The position numbers and the translations under genes were made by a program. This document shows positions 33,650 through 41,988 of a stretch of DNA of 64,000 nucleotides, one piece after another. Below the pieces are notes generated by a model. That model did no database searches. It was not told the DNA's origin and saw only the letters and a list, made by a program, of their open reading frames with translations. The DNA is from Lewinella sp. IMCC34191 (lineage in GTDB: Bacteria > Bacteroidota > Bacteroidia > Chitinophagales > Saprospiraceae), in contig NZ_QNQZ01000016.1 of the NCBI RefSeq assembly GCF_003390935.1, positions 1-64,000 on the forward strand, given 5' to 3'. Position 1 is the stretch's first letter. The number at the start of each line of letters is the position of its first letter.

Positions 33650-34870
33650 TTGCCCGATCCATCCGAAGACGGTTTACTTGAACGGGGAATCGCCGATCAG
33701 CTACCCCCTCCCCATCCGGCCTGCCGGCTGTGCATCACTATTCCCGCCAAGGACGAGGCGGAGTTTATCGGGGCTACCCTGAAAGCGTTGCAGGAACAAG
33801 GTGGACTGAAAGGAGATTTGCTATCTCCGGACACGTACGAGGTGATTATCCTGGCCAACAACTGCACTGATGACACGGCCGAACGCGTGCGTTCCTTCGC
33901 CCTTACCCATCCGTCATTTCGTCTGCACTTGGTAGAGTTGGTCATTCCCCGGTCGGTGGCTCGGGTCGGGCTGGTCCGGAAGTTAATGATGGATGAGGCC
34001 TGGCAACGCCTCCCCCCCGGAGGCATTATCGCGACTACCGATGCCGATACCATCGTTGACCGCACCTGGGTAGCGGCGACCTTTCGGGCTTTCGAGCGCG
34101 GTGCCCGGGCGGTGGGTGGTCGGATTGTAGTTCCCCCCACCGAACGGACGGGGTACCGGAAAATCCACCTACAGGACGTCACCTACCGCAGCCTCCAGGC
34201 CCTGCTCGAATCTATGATTGACCCCAGTGCAGGAGACCCCTGGCCCCGGCATTTCCAGCACTACGGACCAAGCATGGCCGTTAGCCGGGAAGCCTACCGG
34301 ATTTGCGGCGGCATGCCCCCACTCTCGGCCATCGAGGATGCCGCCTTCGCTTGGGCCCTGGAGCGCATCGATGTCGAGCTGGTTCACGATCCCGCCGTAC
34401 GCGTCTACACCTCCGATCGCGATAGCGGACGCATCGAGGGCGTAGCCTTTAGCGAAAGCCTGAAGGAGTGGGCCAACATGCAGCGGGAAAACCGCCAACC
34501 CGTTGTATTCGGTCTGCAGCACTGCATCGATCTTTTCAAGTGGAAGGTGGCCCTGCGGCGAGCCTTCTACGAAAGACGAATTGGTAAGCTACCCGTACTT
34601 TTTACGCTGGCAGACTACCTCGGGTGTACGCCACACGAACTTCAGAGACAAGTTGTCGAAGCCCCATCTTTCGGGGCGTTGTACCAGGATGTCCGACAAC
34701 GTCTCGAAGCAACCCACTCTTTTTCCGACCGCACTTTTCCCCAAGCCATTACGGAACTGCGGCGCTTTACACGCTCGGCCCGTGGCCCCCTTCTTTTCTC
34801 CACACATCGAGCCGGTACCGATCGGCCCGGTGCTGGGAAAGGCGGTCGAATCCGCTCAGCCGCTGGCTGA
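33650..34870 (+). CDS. Family 2 glycosyltransferase of an uncharacterised cassette
   Basis: The 406-residue protein has a GT-A fold: CITIPAKDEAEFIGATLKAL (about 28-47), the NNCTDDTAERV loop, TTDADTIVDRTWV with the DxD-like motif, and a late EDAAFAWALE acceptor region. It lacks membrane helices, so it is cytoplasmic. The start is a TTG at 33650, since an in-frame stop precedes it and no ATG lies before the fold. Its 3' end overlaps the convergent PIG-L/methyltransferase gene by 104 bp. The sugar is unknown. It probably works with the two genes across from it. Confidence 0.85.
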   Translation: MPDPSEDGLLERGIADQLPPPHPACRLCITIPAKDEAEFIGATLKALQEQGGLKGDLLSPDTYEVIILANNCTDDTAERVRSFALTHPSFRLHLVELVIPRSVARVGLVRKLMMDEAWQRLPPGGIIATTDADTIVDRTWVAATFRAFERGARAVGGRIVVPPTERTGYRKIHLQDVTYRSLQALLESMIDPSAGDPWPRHFQHYGPSMAVSREAYRICGGMPPLSAIEDAAFAWALERIDVELVHDPAVRVYTSDRDSGRIEGVAFSESLKEWANMQRENRQPVVFGLQHCIDLFKWKVALRRAFYERRIGKLPVLFTLADYLGCTPHELQRQVVEAPSFGALYQDVRQRLEATHSFSDRTFPQAITELRRFTRSARGPLLFSTHRAGTDRPGAGKGGRIRSAAG

Positions 34871-36140
34871 ACAGGTCGTGTACTTCATCTCCGGTCAGGG
34901 GATAGTCTGGTACGTAAGGGGTGTAGTGAACCAACAATAAGATCCCTCCGACTTCGAGCGCGTCCCGGCAATGACCGATGGCCTTTTCCAGATCCCCCCG
35001 GCTCCAGTAATACCCCACCTCCGAAATCAGGATCAAATCGAACTTACCCTCCGGAAAAGAATCCGGAATACTTATTTGCCGAAATGTCACGCCGTCTTTC
35101 CCCTGTAAGCGGGAGCGGGCTACGTCGAGCGCCTTCGCTACCGGATCGACGCCGAGGAGATGGGTGCAGTGCTCGGCGAGCATATTTGTAAGCACGCCTA
35201 TCGAACATCCTATCTCCAGGGCACGGCTAAACATACGCTTCGGTAGAGCCTCCAGGGTCGCGGCATACTTGGCTTTCTCATAATCGCTGGTTTCGAAGTT
35301 CCACGGATCCGCCCGGTCCCGGTAAACGTCATCGAAGTAGTCGCTGCCCAGACTGCGGTAGCGCTTGTCGGGGGGCACGAAGTATATCTCCCTGCTCCGG
35401 ATAAATTTGGCAATCATGCTTTCCGGAAGTTGGAAGCCCGTCGGATCGTCGTCAATGACGCCATCCCATTGCGAGGCATGGGCACGTATGGCTCTTTCCT
35501 TGGACACCAGCTTGTCCGATATATCTAATGACCAATGGATCACCTCCTCCGAACGGGGCAGTTCAACGAGGTTCTTTGCCTCCCACATCCATACCGGGTA
35601 CTCCACCCACCGGATGGTTTGCTCGAACTGGTTGACGGCCGCGCGGCAGATCTCCCAGGTAGCCCGGTGGTCTTCGTGCGGATCGCGACGCCAGGGAACT
35701 ACGAAGGTATCCGGCTCCCAGCCCTGCACCAACTGAATCAAATTGAAAACGGCCGGCGGAAAGTCGGTTGCCCATTCCGACGGTACTTCCCCGTCGCGTA
35801 ACGACATGAAGTAGACCCGGTCGGAAGGAACGCCAAGGTGCGCGCAGGCCGTGATCGCTTCCGCACGCCGCAGGTCTACCCGGGCCTCCCGGGGAAATTT
35901 CCTGGAGTTCGGGTGCGACATGGCCCCGTCGGTTACGAATACGACCCGCACCATCCGGTCCATATCACAGAGGGTCCGGATAAGGCCGCCACAGCCGAGC
36001 GACTCGTCGTCGGGGTGCGGGGAGAATATGACGGTACTGGACCAGGCCAGGAGATCGCTGGCGGGATGCAACGGTGCCTGTTGGTAGAGCTGGTCCTTGC
36101 GCGCTTGTACCTCTTCGGGGTTCAGGTTAGGATGGTCCAT
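34767..36140 (-). CDS. PIG-L deacetylase fused to a SAM-dependent methyltransferase
   Basis: The 457-residue protein joins two enzymes. Residues about 30-250 are a PIG-L/LmbE zinc deacetylase with SPHPDDESLG (H42, D44, D45) and the later RRDPHEDHRATW. Residues about 270-450 are a methyltransferase with ALEIGCSIGVLTNMLAE and FDLILISEVGYYW, resembling the NodS group. PIG-L enzymes remove acetyl from N-acetylglucosamine on lipids or thiol cofactors. Methylation of the freed amine would be a logical next step, as in NodS. Its start overlaps the acyl-CoA dehydrogenase-like stop by 14 nt. Confidence 0.88.
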   Translation of the reverse strand: MDHPNLNPEEVQARKDQLYQQAPLHPASDLLAWSSTVIFSPHPDDESLGCGGLIRTLCDMDRMVRVVFVTDGAMSHPNSRKFPREARVDLRRAEAITACAHLGVPSDRVYFMSLRDGEVPSEWATDFPPAVFNLIQLVQGWEPDTFVVPWRRDPHEDHRATWEICRAAVNQFEQTIRWVEYPVWMWEAKNLVELPRSEEVIHWSLDISDKLVSKERAIRAHASQWDGVIDDDPTGFQLPESMIAKFIRSREIYFVPPDKRYRSLGSDYFDDVYRDRADPWNFETSDYEKAKYAATLEALPKRMFSRALEIGCSIGVLTNMLAEHCTHLLGVDPVAKALDVARSRLQGKDGVTFRQISIPDSFPEGKFDLILISEVGYYWSRGDLEKAIGHCRDALEVGGILLLVHYTPYVPDYPLTGDEVHDLFSQRLSGFDRLSQHRADRYRLDVWRKEGGHGPSV

Positions 36141-37245
36141 TAAGAAAATATTGCCCTATTGCGCTCAGGGCGGCATCGGGTGCCGGTTGCCGGAGGTATA
36201 CCCGAAGATCGGCGTGCAACCTGGCCAGGGGCTCGGGGGGAAGCATACCACGTGAACCCACGCTCTGGTCGGACAAGTCCAGGCAGAGCCGGCAGTACTC
36301 GGCGATGGCCGTCCGTACCTGATTGGCGATAAAAATGATGTGATCACTGTCGGTCGATGAATTCAGCACGCTACCGGCCTGCTGCAACCACAGCTTCCCG
36401 CTGGAAACGGCGACAACCATTTGCCCGATGCGGCGGCGCTGGACGGGATCTTCGGATCGGTTCAGACGCTGCAGAAACGTCCGGGTATGTTCTAGAATGG
36501 CTTCCGCACCGCCAAGTTGAACGGCGGCGAAACGAACCGCCCCCCCGCTTAGGTGGGGCTGGCGATTGTAGTCATCCGGTTCTCCTAATAAATCCTCACT
36601 GCCCAGGTGAATTCCGGTAAAATCAATTTTATAGCTAACGCTGTTCCGCATGCCGGCAGTGGTCCAGAATGACCGGTCAACCTCCGGTTCGTGGCGGTCC
36701 AAAGGCAAGACGGCCATCTGCCATCCGCTGTTGTCGTCCCGGCTTTTGACCAGCTGCCCGGTCACGATGGGCCTGGTCACCTGTACGGAACCGCTACAGT
36801 AGGTCTTACTTCCCTCCGTCCGGTACTGCCCGCCGGCCTCCTCGTGGTAGCGTACGCCGTGCCCCATCTCCGTATTCCATACGCCGAACAAATGCCCCTG
36901 TCGGGCATCGTCGTACCATCGTTCTTTTTGGTCTTCCGTAGCATACAGCCCGATCAGTTGCAGGGCATTGACGTGGCCCTCGAAGATGCGGCCGACCGAT
37001 AGATTTCCCTCGCCGATGATGCGCAACAGATCCAGCAACTCCGGGTGGTGCTTACCCGCCGGATCCAGCGGTGCGCCGGGCAATACGCTCGTCAACAAGC
37101 CGGAATCGGCAAGCGCACGCATTTCGAGTGCCGGATAGCCACCGTGCGCATAGGTATCCGCGGCCCACTCCCCGAACAGAGACTTGATCTGATTGCCAAT
37201 GCTGTATAGGGAGGAAGTTGGTTGGGGAATAACGCTGATTGCCAT
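36127..37245 (-). CDS. Acyl-CoA dehydrogenase-like flavoprotein of the same cassette
   Basis: The 372-residue protein shows the acyl-CoA dehydrogenase fold: the N-terminal helices, then WNTEMGHGVRY in place of the flavin-binding W-T-D/E loop, YRTEGSKTYCSG and the C-terminal helical bundle with AAVQLGGAEAILEHTRTFL. The usual C-terminal YGGxGY loop is not evident, so it may act on something other than an acyl-CoA, such as an N-acyl or amine group. It is the first gene of an operon with the PIG-L/methyltransferase fusion. Confidence 0.75.
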   Translation of the reverse strand: MAISVIPQPTSSLYSIGNQIKSLFGEWAADTYAHGGYPALEMRALADSGLLTSVLPGAPLDPAGKHHPELLDLLRIIGEGNLSVGRIFEGHVNALQLIGLYATEDQKERWYDDARQGHLFGVWNTEMGHGVRYHEEAGGQYRTEGSKTYCSGSVQVTRPIVTGQLVKSRDDNSGWQMAVLPLDRHEPEVDRSFWTTAGMRNSVSYKIDFTGIHLGSEDLLGEPDDYNRQPHLSGGAVRFAAVQLGGAEAILEHTRTFLQRLNRSEDPVQRRRIGQMVVAVSSGKLWLQQAGSVLNSSTDSDHIIFIANQVRTAIAEYCRLCLDLSDQSVGSRGMLPPEPLARLHADLRVYLRQPAPDAALSAIGQYFLNGPS

Positions 37246-37298
37246 ATGTGAATAAAATCGACAATATGTTGCAATGTTTGGCAGACCGGTAACTTTGG

Positions 37299-37925
37299 CT
37301 AAAAGTAAACCCGTATCCCCTGCGCGACGGCGAGTACCAGCAAGAGCCCGCTGAGAAAGTAATTGATGTGCCGGGTAAAGAACTTGGCGTTGCGGTACAT
37401 CCAGTCCGCCAGACGCACGTAGGCCATAAAGATCAACAACGCGCCGAGACCTGCACTTACGGCAAACAGGACGCGCGATGGGGACGAACTATCGATATAC
37501 CCCTGCGCGAGAAACCAACCACCGATGGCAAAAAAGTAGGGGATCGTCAGCAGGTTCATTACCGCCAGTATCGCACCGCGCAGGAAGGGGCTTCCCCGGT
37601 ACGGGCGTTCAAAGTGCGCGCTTTCCGCTGTCTGGGCCCGGTATCCCTTAACCAGGAAAAACAGCGACAACCCCAAAAATACTACAATGGCGTAGTGGCG
37701 CATGGACTCCAGAACAAGGGTATTAGCCGTGAGGTAGCGGGCGAAAAAAACGGCGATTGCGGCCTGCAAGCCTAGGGTCATAGCCATGCCCAGGGCGAAA
37801 GTGTATCCGGCCCGGCGCCCCGCGCGTAGGCTTACGTTCACGCTGCTCATGTTCAGCATACCCGGAAACAGGGTTGCCCCGGCCGCGGCGGCCAGACCCA
37901 GAAATACAGCGGTGAGGGGTTCCAC
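37299..37925 (-). CDS. LysE/RhtB-type exporter
   Basis: The 208-residue protein has six membrane helices and the LysE-family layout, with LFPGMLNMSSVNVSLRAGRRAGYTFALG in place of the classic PGP-containing loop. It would export amino acids or related small molecules. The start is GTG at 37925. TACCTTTG ends four bases before it, so the message may be leaderless. Confidence 0.75.
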   Translation of the reverse strand: MEPLTAVFLGLAAAAGATLFPGMLNMSSVNVSLRAGRRAGYTFALGMAMTLGLQAAIAVFFARYLTANTLVLESMRHYAIVVFLGLSLFFLVKGYRAQTAESAHFERPYRGSPFLRGAILAVMNLLTIPYFFAIGGWFLAQGYIDSSSPSRVLFAVSAGLGALLIFMAYVRLADWMYRNAKFFTRHINYFLSGLLLVLAVAQGIRVYF

Positions 37926-37929
37926 GGGG

Positions 37930-37937
37930 CAAAGGTA
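37930..37937 (-). promoter_or_regulatory. -7 box of the LysE-type gene abutting its start codon
   Basis: TACCTTTG, then CCCC, then GTG at 37925. The context equals that of rarA. The box sits in one arm of an 8-bp inverted repeat (AAGGTAGC at 37932-37939, GCTACCTT at 37957-37964). Confidence 0.5.
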
Positions 37938-38127
37938 GCTAGCTGATCGGCTTTTGGCTACCTTTAGCCGCTTTCCCTATTCCGTGGAGAATAATCGTAG
38001 CACATTCGCCCGCAACTGTAGGAACACGCACACCTATTAACCTTCCATGGATCCCGTCAGGATCATATTCGGCACCAGCAGCCACAACCCCCAACATCCT
38101 GGACGCCGGACGCATTAAAATCGCCAT

Positions 38128-39546
38128 ATGACTGAACTCCTCACCCGTGCGTACTCCCCTGGTGGGTTTAGAAAGCAAGGTCATGCGCTGATCGACCAGC
38201 TCGCCGACTATCTGGAGGATGTAAACCGCCTCCCGGCCAACCCGTACGCTACTCCCGAGGAAAGCCTGGAGCGTTTTCGACAGATCCTCGATCGACGCAC
38301 AACTCCCCATGATGTATTTGCGGAGGTGATCGCGGAGAGCGTACATCTTCACCACCCCGAATACATGGGCCACCAGGTCGTTCCGCCCGCGCCGGTGGCG
38401 GCCCTCAGCGATCTGGTTTCCAGCCTCCTCAATACCGGGATGGCGGTCTTCGAGATGGGTCGGCCGGGGACAGCGATGGAGAAACTCGTGATCGAGCGCT
38501 TTGCTTCCCTGCTTGGATTGGCGCCCACGGCCGATGGCTTTCTCACCAGCGGTGGTAGTCTCGCCAACCTGACCGCCTTGTTGTGCGCCCGCGCAAAACA
38601 CGGACCGGCCGACCGACCCTGCCTGCTGGTAAGCGAACACGCGCATTACTGCATCGAGCGGGCGGTACGGGTCATGGGCTGGGGAGAGGAAGGAATAATC
38701 CACCTGCCCACCGACGCCGAACTCCGGGTGCGCGTGGATCAGGTCCGTCCCCTGATCGAGCAAGCCCGGCAGGAGGGGCGTACCCCGATCGCGCTGGTGG
38801 GCAGTGCCTGCACCACGGCAACGGGAACCTTCGACCCGTTGGAGGAGCTGGGTCAGGTGGCCACGAATTACGGATTGTGGTTTCACGTCGATGGTGCCCA
38901 CGGCGCCGCCGTTCGCCTATCGCCGCAACACCGTCACCTGGTACGGGGCCTCGAGCGGGCAGACAGCGTGACCCTCGATTTCCACAAGATGTTGATGGTC
39001 CCGGCTATCACTACCGGTTTGTTCTTTCGGGATGGGAAGGATGCCTACCGCACCTTCCACCAGCGGGCCGAATACCTGCTCACCGAAGGGATCGACGAAG
39101 ATTGGTCCAACATTGCTAAGCGAAGTTTCGAGTGCACCAAGCGAATGCTGTCGTTACGCGTCTTCACCCTGCTGTCCGCTTACGGACCGCAGGTTTTCCA
39201 GGACTACGTGGATGGCGTCGCCAACCTGGGCAGTGAATTGGCGCGACTTATTCGCCAGCAACCGGACCTGGAATTATTCATGCAGCCGGACATCAACATC
39301 GTATGCTTCCGCTTCGTCCACGTGTCCCTCCCGGCGATCTCCCGTGACGGTGTGAATGAAATGATTCGTGACCGGCTTACCCGAAGCGGGCAGACTTATA
39401 TCGTACAGACACGTATCAACGGGCAAGTATATTTGCGTTGTACGCTTACCAATCCATTCACGACGGTTGGCAACCTCGAGAAGATGCTGCTTAAGGTGGC
39501 TTCCATCGGGCACGACCTCACCGCGCTACGGTACCGTATCGGATGA
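38128..39546 (+). CDS. PLP-dependent group II decarboxylase
   Basis: The 472-residue protein belongs to the aromatic amino acid/glutamate/diaminobutyrate decarboxylase family. Visible are HPEYMGHQVVPP near residue 75, LTSGGSLANLTAL in the PLP phosphate region, FHVDGAHGAAVRLS, and the PLP lysine in TLDFHKML. The substrate is not clear. It could be aspartate, glutamate or an aromatic acid. It lies upstream of psd in the same direction with a 105-bp gap. Confidence 0.88.
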   Translation: MTELLTRAYSPGGFRKQGHALIDQLADYLEDVNRLPANPYATPEESLERFRQILDRRTTPHDVFAEVIAESVHLHHPEYMGHQVVPPAPVAALSDLVSSLLNTGMAVFEMGRPGTAMEKLVIERFASLLGLAPTADGFLTSGGSLANLTALLCARAKHGPADRPCLLVSEHAHYCIERAVRVMGWGEEGIIHLPTDAELRVRVDQVRPLIEQARQEGRTPIALVGSACTTATGTFDPLEELGQVATNYGLWFHVDGAHGAAVRLSPQHRHLVRGLERADSVTLDFHKMLMVPAITTGLFFRDGKDAYRTFHQRAEYLLTEGIDEDWSNIAKRSFECTKRMLSLRVFTLLSAYGPQVFQDYVDGVANLGSELARLIRQQPDLELFMQPDINIVCFRFVHVSLPAISRDGVNEMIRDRLTRSGQTYIVQTRINGQVYLRCTLTNPFTTVGNLEKMLLKVASIGHDLTALRYRIG

Positions 39547-39651
39547 TTGGACGTAAGTTCGGAGCGCCAACAAACTCTCCCCGCTAAGTCATGTTATCAA
39601 GTATATCCCTCAAAGTTCGCCCTATTAAACCCCCCAGCCTTGCGTAAACCC

Positions 39652-40302
39652 ATGCGAATTCATCCGGAAGGTCGCCGGATGTTAGCATTACTTTTTGTCG
39701 GTTTAGGCCTGATCGTAGGCTTGGTCGCCTGGAAGGCACCCGCCCAACTGCCAATCGTCGCGATTGCCGCGGGATTGTTTTTCCTGACCATTCTGCAGTT
39801 CTTCCGTAACCCCCGCCGCATGGTCCCCGAAGAGGCCGACCATCTGGTCTATGCGCCCGCCGATGGAAAAGTCGTCGTGATCGAGGAAGCTTACGAGCAG
39901 GAATACTTCCGGGCCAAACGGCTGCAGGTCAGCATCTTCATGTCGCCGGTCAACGTCCACGTCAACCGCAACCCCGTAAGTGGTCTCGTGAAGTACAACA
40001 AATACCATCCCGGCAAATATCTCGTAGCCTGGCACCCTAAAAGCAGTACCGAAAACGAACGGACCACCGTCGTCATCGATACCGGCGAAACGGAAATACT
40101 CCTCCGCCAGATAGCCGGCGCACTGGCCAAGCGGATCAAGAATTACCTGGAGGAAGGTCAGCAGGTCGTACAGGGGGAGGATTTCGGCTTCATCAAGTTC
40201 GGCAGCCGCGTCGATCTCTTTCTGCCACTCGGCACTCAGCTGCGCGTAGAGATCGGACAGAAGGTCAAGGGCAATAAAACCGTCATCGCCGAACTAGCAT
40301 AA
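39652..40302 (+). CDS. psd: Phosphatidylserine decarboxylase, short form
   Basis: The 216-residue proenzyme has two N-terminal membrane helices, VYAPADGKVVVI, IFMSPVNVHVNRNPVSG and near the end FGSRVDLFLP, where self-cleavage at the Gly-Ser bond makes the pyruvoyl cofactor. It forms phosphatidylethanolamine. The length and FGS site mark the short Psd group. I start it at the ATG at 39652, since the frame before it has no match to the family. Confidence 0.93.
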   Translation: MRIHPEGRRMLALLFVGLGLIVGLVAWKAPAQLPIVAIAAGLFFLTILQFFRNPRRMVPEEADHLVYAPADGKVVVIEEAYEQEYFRAKRLQVSIFMSPVNVHVNRNPVSGLVKYNKYHPGKYLVAWHPKSSTENERTTVVIDTGETEILLRQIAGALAKRIKNYLEEGQQVVQGEDFGFIKFGSRVDLFLPLGTQLRVEIGQKVKGNKTVIAELA

Positions 40303-40306
40303 GGGC

Positions 40307-40642
40307 ATGAGCAAACGACGGGATAAAAAGTACGACGATAAAAGCCTGAAGGAAAAGAAGTCTGACTTCCGCCGTCATCTGCGTACCTACCTGGTGATGT
40401 GTGCCTTCTTCGTCCTCATCAATATCTTTACCATCGGCAGCATCGGGTGGGCTATCTGGCCCATTCTCGGCTGGGGGATCGGCGTGGCCATGCAGGGGCT
40501 AAGCCTCTACGGACCGCTGGCCGACCCCGAAGAAACCCATCCCCGGGACAACGAGCGCGGCACGCCCCTGCCCGACCTGGAAGACCGAATGGAGCTGCGC
40601 GAACTCGAGCGGCGGCCCTACCGCGACGAGGACCTGGTATAA
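40307..40642 (+). CDS. 2TM-domain protein
   Basis: The 111-residue protein has a basic N-terminus, two membrane helices (about 27-43 and 48-68) around an IGWAIWPILGWGIGVAMQ turn, and a charged C-tail. This fits the 2TM domain found in Bacteroidota, of unknown role. It begins 4 bp after psd and is probably cotranscribed. Its stop overlaps the convergent NlpC/P60 gene by 25 bp. Confidence 0.8.
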   Translation: MSKRRDKKYDDKSLKEKKSDFRRHLRTYLVMCAFFVLINIFTIGSIGWAIWPILGWGIGVAMQGLSLYGPLADPEETHPRDNERGTPLPDLEDRMELRELERRPYRDEDLV

Positions 40643-41814
40643 ACCGCACTAAAGGCACTATCGATGGGCACTACGCCCTGGCCGCCCTCCTGCAGCCGGC
40701 GGGCGCGTAGGAGGCTATTTCTACGGTGCTCCGCGTAGTCCGGCTCCCCCTCGACGAGCGAATTTTCGGTGATGTAGCCGTTATCGGCTCCCGCGTGCAG
40801 AAACCGCCCGTCGCCCAGGTAGAAGCCAACGTGGGTGACCCGTTCGCTGCCGTCGTCACGGTAGCTCCCGAAAAACAGGAGGTCCCCCCGGCGTAACTGA
40901 CTGAAATCATCGTCCAGCGGGATGTCCTCTCCAGCGTGTACCTGTTGGCTCGCGTCGCGGGGAATCACATAGCCATTTAGGTAGTAGGCCGTCTTGGTAA
41001 ATCCGCTGCAGTCCATTCCCTTCGGGCTGGTACCGCCCCAGAGATAGGGTTTACCGGCCTGCTCGAAGGCCGTTTCCAGAATGGCAGCCACCGAAACCGA
41101 ATCCGGCGTGGCCAGTTGTGTGTAAGGACGCAAATCACCTGAGGCCAGGTATCCCTCCCGACCGTCGGGGAGGCGGACCTTCGTCCTTCCGCTATCCTTT
41201 CTGGCCACCTTCACGAGATCCCCGGCCACCAGTTCCGAAACGATCCGGCCGCCTTCGGCGGAGGCATAGACAGTGGATTGCGGCGGAGCGCAGGTAAAGA
41301 GCCCTTCGGAGAACCACTCGTCCATTTCCGTTTCCGAAACCTGCACGATGGCCCCCTCCTCCAGCCAGGCGATATACCGGTCGGGGGTCCGGATTAAAAA
41401 CCATCCGTCCTGCTCGTCTAACAGCGCGACGGGAGTTCCCATGAGGGCCTGCGAGGTAAGCTCGCTCGAGTGGCCGAGCTCGGTTCGTATGTTGGCTACC
41501 GACACCCGGATCAATCCGTAGCCGTTCGTTTCGGGGAGTTGGCGGATTCGATTTACGCCCCCGGGAGTGGCTTCGACCAGGGAATCCAGGGAGCGGGCCG
41601 CGGCGGCGACGGTGGTGTATCCCGAGAAAATAAGGCTGTCTCCGCGCCGCTCCAGCGCCACCTCCACACGGTCGGTCCGCCGGTCCGGAGCGTAAGTGCC
41701 ACGCAGCTCTTCGACCCGACTTTGCGGTACGTTTTCGGAGCCGGAATTTGGCTCAATTTGTTGACACGCAAGCAAAAAGAGGAAGAGAATTCCGTAAAAT
41801 TTTAGGTTTTCCAT
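40618..41814 (-). CDS. NlpC/P60 lipoprotein with SH3-like domains
   Basis: The 398-residue protein has a lipoprotein signal (LFLFLLAC, lipidated Cys at 17). Two SH3b-like domains follow (about 95-165 and 180-250), then a C-terminal NlpC/P60 peptidase with the catalytic Cys in GMDCSGFTK, His in VTHVGFYLG and the late HAGADNG. It would cut peptide stems of peptidoglycan from the periplasm side. The spacer between the SH3 domains (FTCAPPQS, about 171-179) is encoded by a reversed copy of the dispersed element. Confidence 0.9.
   Translation of the reverse strand: MENLKFYGILFLFLLACQQIEPNSGSENVPQSRVEELRGTYAPDRRTDRVEVALERRGDSLIFSGYTTVAAAARSLDSLVEATPGGVNRIRQLPETNGYGLIRVSVANIRTELGHSSELTSQALMGTPVALLDEQDGWFLIRTPDRYIAWLEEGAIVQVSETEMDEWFSEGLFTCAPPQSTVYASAEGGRIVSELVAGDLVKVARKDSGRTKVRLPDGREGYLASGDLRPYTQLATPDSVSVAAILETAFEQAGKPYLWGGTSPKGMDCSGFTKTAYYLNGYVIPRDASQQVHAGEDIPLDDDFSQLRRGDLLFFGSYRDDGSERVTHVGFYLGDGRFLHAGADNGYITENSLVEGEPDYAEHRRNSLLRARRLQEGGQGVVPIDSAFSAVYTRSSSR
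41278..41304 (+). repeat. Dispersed GGCGGCGGAGCGCAGG element, copy 8, inside a gene in reverse
   Basis: TTGCGGCGGAGCGCAGG followed by TAAAGAGCCC. It is antisense to the NlpC/P60 gene and encodes FTCAPPQ between the two SH3-like domains. Confidence 0.75.
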
Positions 41815-41988
41815 TAAATTCGGGGTTATTTTTGTAATCGTCCGGAACTTTTCGGATGAACTTTGTTTTGAAAATTATTCCTTCACGGTTTTGAAGTTGG
41901 CTACCGTATAATCTGATTTGGCTCTCAACATCTATTAAAGGCATTGCCTTCAACATTACCATTTGTTTTATCCATTTTCTTCCTCATT

